Shown: positions 37,201 to 43,200 of the stretch, piece by piece
How the letters are laid out: every line of letters begins with the position of its first letter
Numbering within the stretch: position 1 is the first letter of the stretch
Assembly (NCBI RefSeq): GCF_033958435.1
Contig: NC_134150.1
Coordinates: 37,443,501 to 37,507,500 of the forward strand
DNA from: Carettochelys insculpta
Lineage: Eukaryota > Chordata > Testudines > Carettochelyidae
DNA length: 64,000 bases
Direction: 5' to 3'
The notes under the pieces: generated by a model
What the model was told of the DNA's origin: nothing
Seen by the model: only the letters and a program-made list of their open reading frames with translations
Databases searched by the model: none
Translations under genes and position numbers: made by a program

Positions 37201-40200
37201 TGTTTCAACCTGCTATTCATATAGATAAGGTTTTACAAAGCAAGACACACAAACTAGGTTTCATGGTTTACACAGCCCCAAAGCTCTGAAATGTTGCCTC
37301 AGCAGGCACACACCAAAAAGTAAGCATGCCTTTATATTTTTATACTCTCCATGTAATTTATTTCTTCAGCAGTGTTTAGCATATATATTGGACTGAAACA
37401 GTTCATTGCACTGTTTTCCAACAGATGCTTGAGATGCACTTTATTTAAACAATGAGTTTTAGATTAATGGATTTCAAAGTCAGAAGGGACTATTCTTATC
37501 ATCTGGTCTAATCTCTCATGTAACACAGGCCACCTGGTTTCACACAATAAATTCCTGCATCAAACTCTTGAGCAAGTCATATACATTCTATTTTCCCCAT
37601 CTGTAAAATGAGGATAATGATACTGATCTTTTTTGTACAGTGCTTTGAGGTCTACTGATGAAAGGCTTTATGTAAGAGCTAGATGCAATTATTTTCATCT
37701 CCTTTTTAGCCTGAATTTATATAGTGTCAGCTTCCAGCTACTTGATTTCATTAGGTTTGATCATCTAAATTAAATACTGTACCCATCTATGAGAAATCTT
37801 CTACCTGCAAAATGTGCTTATAGACCTTGGTCATATCACCTAATAAATAAAGATGGCATCACCTCACATTACCGATTCTCTGAGCCATCCAGTCCCACCT
37901 CAATAGTAAGATGTGTGATCTGAGCTCAGGTCTGGACAGCAGGAGCTTGAGAACTGCCAACCCAACCCTGGCACTGATGCCCTTGGCAGCCTTCAGCCAG
38001 TCTATTGGCCCCTGATTTTCAGACATCCAGATTTTGCTCAAGCAGTCCCAGGCAGGGGGACTGAGCAGGCTAAAAGAAGGTTCCTCAGGTAAGCACAGGC
38101 TGAAAATCAGGCCTTTGTCCTCATTCCAACCATTTCCAGAGGCATGCAGTGCTCTGCCTTGCAGGTTTAATTATTTAATCAATGATTCTCAGCAGGGCTA
38201 ATAGCCACCTGGAACAAGGTGTGTGTTGTGGGCGGGGTGCTGCTGGCTTCATGCCCCTAGAAAGGATGGGCCCAAGGGTGCCCTTAGCGCCACCCAGCCT
38301 GGGGTGCCCTCCCTCCTCCAGCCCTCAGGGTCTCATAGAGTGATGGTCTAGCAACAATTCAGAAAGGCCCAGGGCTCCAGTTGGCACCAATGCAACAGTA
38401 GAGGCAGACAGGACCTCTGGGCCCTGTGGAGTTCTGAGCCCCAGGCGAACTGCCCTTGCTCCCCTGCTCCCCACTCCGTCAGCAGGCCTAATGGTTCTCA
38501 CGTGCATCAACAGCCTTGCTTCAAGGCTCAGGCCAGTCGCTATCAGGGACCAGGAAGGGACCTACGAAAGGGGTAAATTATCCCATATCTGCCTACAAGA
38601 TCCTTCTGCCTCGCTCCGAAACATCTGGGGCTGGCACTGTCAGAGACCAGGTACATGGATGTCAACTCTGATCCAAACTAGCAACTGCTAAAGAGAAAAT
38701 TCTGCTGTCAAGCCCACTGACTTCACTAGAGTTGCACAAATGGGAGTAAAAAAATACTCATCTCTTCCCCACACGCACATTTATTTGTATGATTCGCATT
38801 TTATTTGCGCACCTCTGGACGGAAAAGTCAGCCTGAAGTGCTCGGCTTCAGTCAAGACATGGGTACTGTAGAAGACTGTCCTCAGTTAAAATTCCAATAA
38901 AAGAAAGAAGGAAAGAGTGTGCAGGGTGTAACCTTGCAGTCAAAGTTCTGTTCCCAGCTCTGACACTTGCTGCATAACCTTGGCTTGTCATTTAACCTCT
39001 CTTTGCTTCCATTTACTGGGTTACCTCACACAAGTCCTGTGTGAGAATTAATGCATGAGTTTAACTGAGGCAAAACATCTTAAATATTTTAGGCATGTTT
39101 TCTGCGATGCCCAGTGCCCTCTGGGCACAGAAGGGAAGAACAAGCAGGGAGCTGGTAGCACTTCCCTGCTTCTCAACCCAGCCCTGGGTGCTGGTTAAAA
39201 CAAAATGATGGTTCTTTTAAAATGTGCCTGCTGGCTACAGCCCTGGAAAGCGCCCCCCCACCCCGCCAACCCTCACTGTTCAGAGCATGGTCAGGCCTTC
39301 TTCTTTTCCTTCAGCTCCCTGCCCTGCCCTGCGCACACCCTGTAGAAAGGCTGACAGAAGACAGGTAAGACAGTGAGCTAGGCTGGTTCTATGGGCCACT
39401 CCCCCACCTCAGCTAATCCCCAGTCATTGTCCCCTGTCTTTGAGTCAGAGCCCTCCCTGGGGGGTTCAGGCCTGGGGCAGCCCACCCTTCTGTACCAGGC
39501 CCTGTCCCCCACTCTGCCTTTTCTCACTCCTCTTCTTGTTCCCAGAGCATCTTCCCCAAAGCCCTCTCCTCCCAGGCCATGCGAGGGTATTACCAGGGGC
39601 CTGGCACAGGGTCGTGGCAGCTGCAGCCCTACACACACACACACACACACACGCTCACTATAGCAGTGGGAACCACCGGGGAGGGATGCAGCAGCCCTCT
39701 CCCAGCCACGTTGCTCCACTGCTATACAGACCCCTGCTGCCAGCCTCAGGCCTCCCACGTAATACCCCAGGCCGCCCTCAGCCCCCAGGGTTAACCTCAA
39801 TATGGGAGACTGGCTCATTCGTAGGACGGTTGGGACAGCCACCGTGGGATGCCCCAAAGTGCAGGGCCCGGGCGGCTTTGCTTTGAGTGGAACAATGCAG
39901 ACAGGTCGTACCATGCGCTCACTATGTGTTAAATATGAAGTATTACTTTTTGCAGAGCACTTTGCAGTCTTTGCCTGGTAGAGGGCAGAGCAGGGGTGGG
40001 GGGCAGGACTGAGGATGGGGGCGGTGGTCTGGGTCACAAGATCTAGGGGTATGACGTGCAGGCTTGTTTTGCAGCGGAGGCCTGCAGCACCACAGAGGAT
40101 GGGGACGAGCCTCTGCATTGCCCCACAGGCTACGAATGCCACATCATCAACCCTGGCAACACAGCCGAGGGGATCCCCAACCGGGGGCAGTGCATCAAGC

Positions 40201-43200
40201 TCCGTGGAAATCCTGGTCAGTTCATTGGAAAACCATGTGTCCTTGTGTTCTCTGTCCAACCTAGGGCCTAGGTTGAGGGGCCTCTCGCCTGCCCTGAGGC
40301 AGAAGAGGGCTCAAAATATCAGGTCAAGCTAAGCAAAGCTCATGGGTTTTCACCTCCTTCTAGAGTTGCCAGTTTTGGCTGGACATATTCCTGGAGGTTT
40401 AATCACAGGCCATAACCTTTAATTAAGGATTTTAATCTTTCATTCCTGGCATTGCCAGGCCACTCCTGGAGACTTGGCAACCCTACGCACTTCCCTCTTC
40501 TAATCCTGGGTTTCTCCAGCAACAGATCCGCTCTTTCCACCCTGGTTCCATCATCACACTTCCACCTGACAAAGGCTGTGTGGCAGGCAGCCATCCCCCA
40601 GGACAGAGCAGCATCCCCTTCCCCCTCTCCCATCATGCTTGCAGCATCTGCATTCTCTGCTGACTCAGGTGAGTGGAAGCTCCCAGACCCAGGTCTTGTG
40701 CACACTTGGTGCCGGGCTGCCGAGTTGAAGACTTGGCCTTCAAAGAAAATCCCATGGGACCAAAGAAGAGAGCTCGTCAGTGGAAGTGAGGGGTTCAAAG
40801 AGAGATGACCAGCCTGTATAAAAATGAGGCCTAGCCTCTGGGACAGCGTGCGCTATTTTTGTCTATCCATTGGCTGAATAAATTTTGTTGTGTGCACCGA
40901 GACGTGCAGATGTACACCGCCAATAGAAACACACACTGCCGGCTATGGGCGCTCTGCTAAGCAGCTGAGCAACAACTGAACCTCTCCTGGGCAGCCAACC
41001 AAGCGCTCAAGTTACAGGGGTGGGCCCGGTTACACATTATCCACCCCACAAAGAGAACAGTGAGTTGCCATTAGGTAACTGGGTGCGGGAGAGGGGGCGC
41101 GGGGAAGGAATCTGGAGCATGTTTTAATGGCTATTGTTTAGCTGGTGTCTTTCTTATCATAGTAGCACGACAACGGTGCGGGATAGGAAACCATTTAATA
41201 GGGGAAACCACTGAACAGTTAAAGGCTGTGAATGGCTAACTCCCTAAATGACAAGAGCAGATTAAACTGTTACCTTTGAAAGATGCAGAAGGTACCATCC
41301 ATGCAAACAGTTTGTGTTCGTGGGCTTTCTGGAGAGGTGTTGAATGACTCCAATCCCCAGGGATGCCAAAGGGAACTGAGTGTTCAGCACCATTCAGGAT
41401 CAGCCCTTAAATAACTTATAGCAGCAATTCATTTTTCCTTTTTTTTTCTCCCCTTTCCTCGTGCGTGCAGCATATGACATTCTGGATGTAACCCAACTCC
41501 TCAGTGTGGCTCTTTAACAGAGCCAGGCCAATTTACAAGTTGCGGAAAAGGCCCCGTACATTTGTTTAATCCGTGTCTGTGTGTTTACATTTTGGCTGGG
41601 ACAGGAAAGCACGTAGTCCCATCTAGAGGCCTTTGCTCATCCTACTTAAATATCAAACGGGGGAGCAACAGGGTGTATGAACGAGACTGTAAGAAGGAAA
41701 TAGCAACTAGGATAGCGAAAGCAAGAGCGAGTTCGAAGGCGATGGATAAGATGTGGAAAAGCAAAGCAATTAGCTTAAGAACGAAGCTGGGCGTCTTGAA
41801 AACGTGTGTATTCAGCGGCATGTTGTACGGATGTGAGACATGGGTGATAACGAAAGATTCAAAAATAAGAATATTGGCGTTCGAAAGGAGTTGTTATAGA
41901 AAGATTCTGAGAATAGGATGGATGCAGAAGGTCACCAATGAGGAGTTATAGAGGAAGATACAGCCGAAAGAGAACCTGCCGCAGAAGGTTATAAAACGGA
42001 AGCTACAACTATTTGAACATATTTGCAGAATGAACGACGAATGAAGACTCAAGACCCTGGCATTCGGCATAATGGATGGTTCAAATAGAAGAGGCAGACC
42101 CCACAGGGAATGGATAGATGATGCAGTAGATTGGTGCGGAGCTAGTCTACAGAAACTAAGCCACTCCGCACTGGATAGGGAAAATGGAGGGAAATAGTGA
42201 GAGAGGCATCAGACACCAACGGGCGCTGAGCCCGGGGTTATTGATGATGATGATGATGATGATGAATGTTCTCAGACAGTGAAGACTGATGTTGTTTTGT
42301 GATCCGACCTTTGTTTTTTAGGCTATGCCTACATGGCCGGAACTGTTTCAGGATCCTGTGGTATCCTGAAACAGCTGCCCTCATCTGTGCAACGTGCCTG
42401 TTGTCTCAAAACAGTTTTTGAGATAAGATGCACTATTCCGGCATCCCTGTACACCTACACCTCATTGCACGAGGAGTACAGGGGTGCTTCAAAATAGGGC
42501 TTTATTTTGGCATGTGGAGCCATTTAGAAAGTACCACATGCTGAAACAGCCTATTTTGAAGTCTACTCAAAATAAGCTGTGCAATTGGCATAGTGCATAT
42601 TGTGCAGTTTCTTTCGAGCTTACCATGCTGTCTAGACGTAGTCTTAGTAACCATCTTTTTTTTCCCCCTCTCTCTCACTGGAATGTTTGCCAGTAAGGGA
42701 GCTCACATATGTTGATGTATTTTCCGAAATTGTTTTCAGCCTGTGCAAGGTTGCGCAGTTTTTGGTAAAGTTTTAGGGACTATATACTCAGTGATGCAGC
42801 CCATCACAAGAAAACAAAAACATCAGCAGCCCCTGTTTCTACTTCACAACAGTAAACCAGTCAAAGTATCGAACCAGAGCCCTGATTTTTTTTAATTATT
42901 ATTTTTGGTAATAAAGACCAAAAGATTGTAGAGTTTCAACTGCCTTTACCTTTCTTGTACCTTTTTTAATGTCTCTGGTCAATACTGTAATGATACATAC
43001 CAGCATATGTGGTGTTCATGCTCTAGAAGTCTCTTTAATCTATAAAAGGGTATGGCTACACAGCAGCTTGATTCCAACATAAGCTGTTCCAGAATAGCTA
43101 TTCTGAAATAGCACTTAGTTATTTCAAAATACAGCATCTACGCGCATGAAGCCTATTTCAAAATAGAGGCAATGGGCACACTATGGCTTTTTTCGAAATA

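Noticed and set aside
39378..40259. 293-codon open frame on the minus strand
   Set aside because: It overlaps WFDC1 exon 4 on the opposite strand and a GC-rich intron with a (CA)n run; the peptide has no recognisable domain and includes the Cys-Val dipeptide run from the microsatellite.
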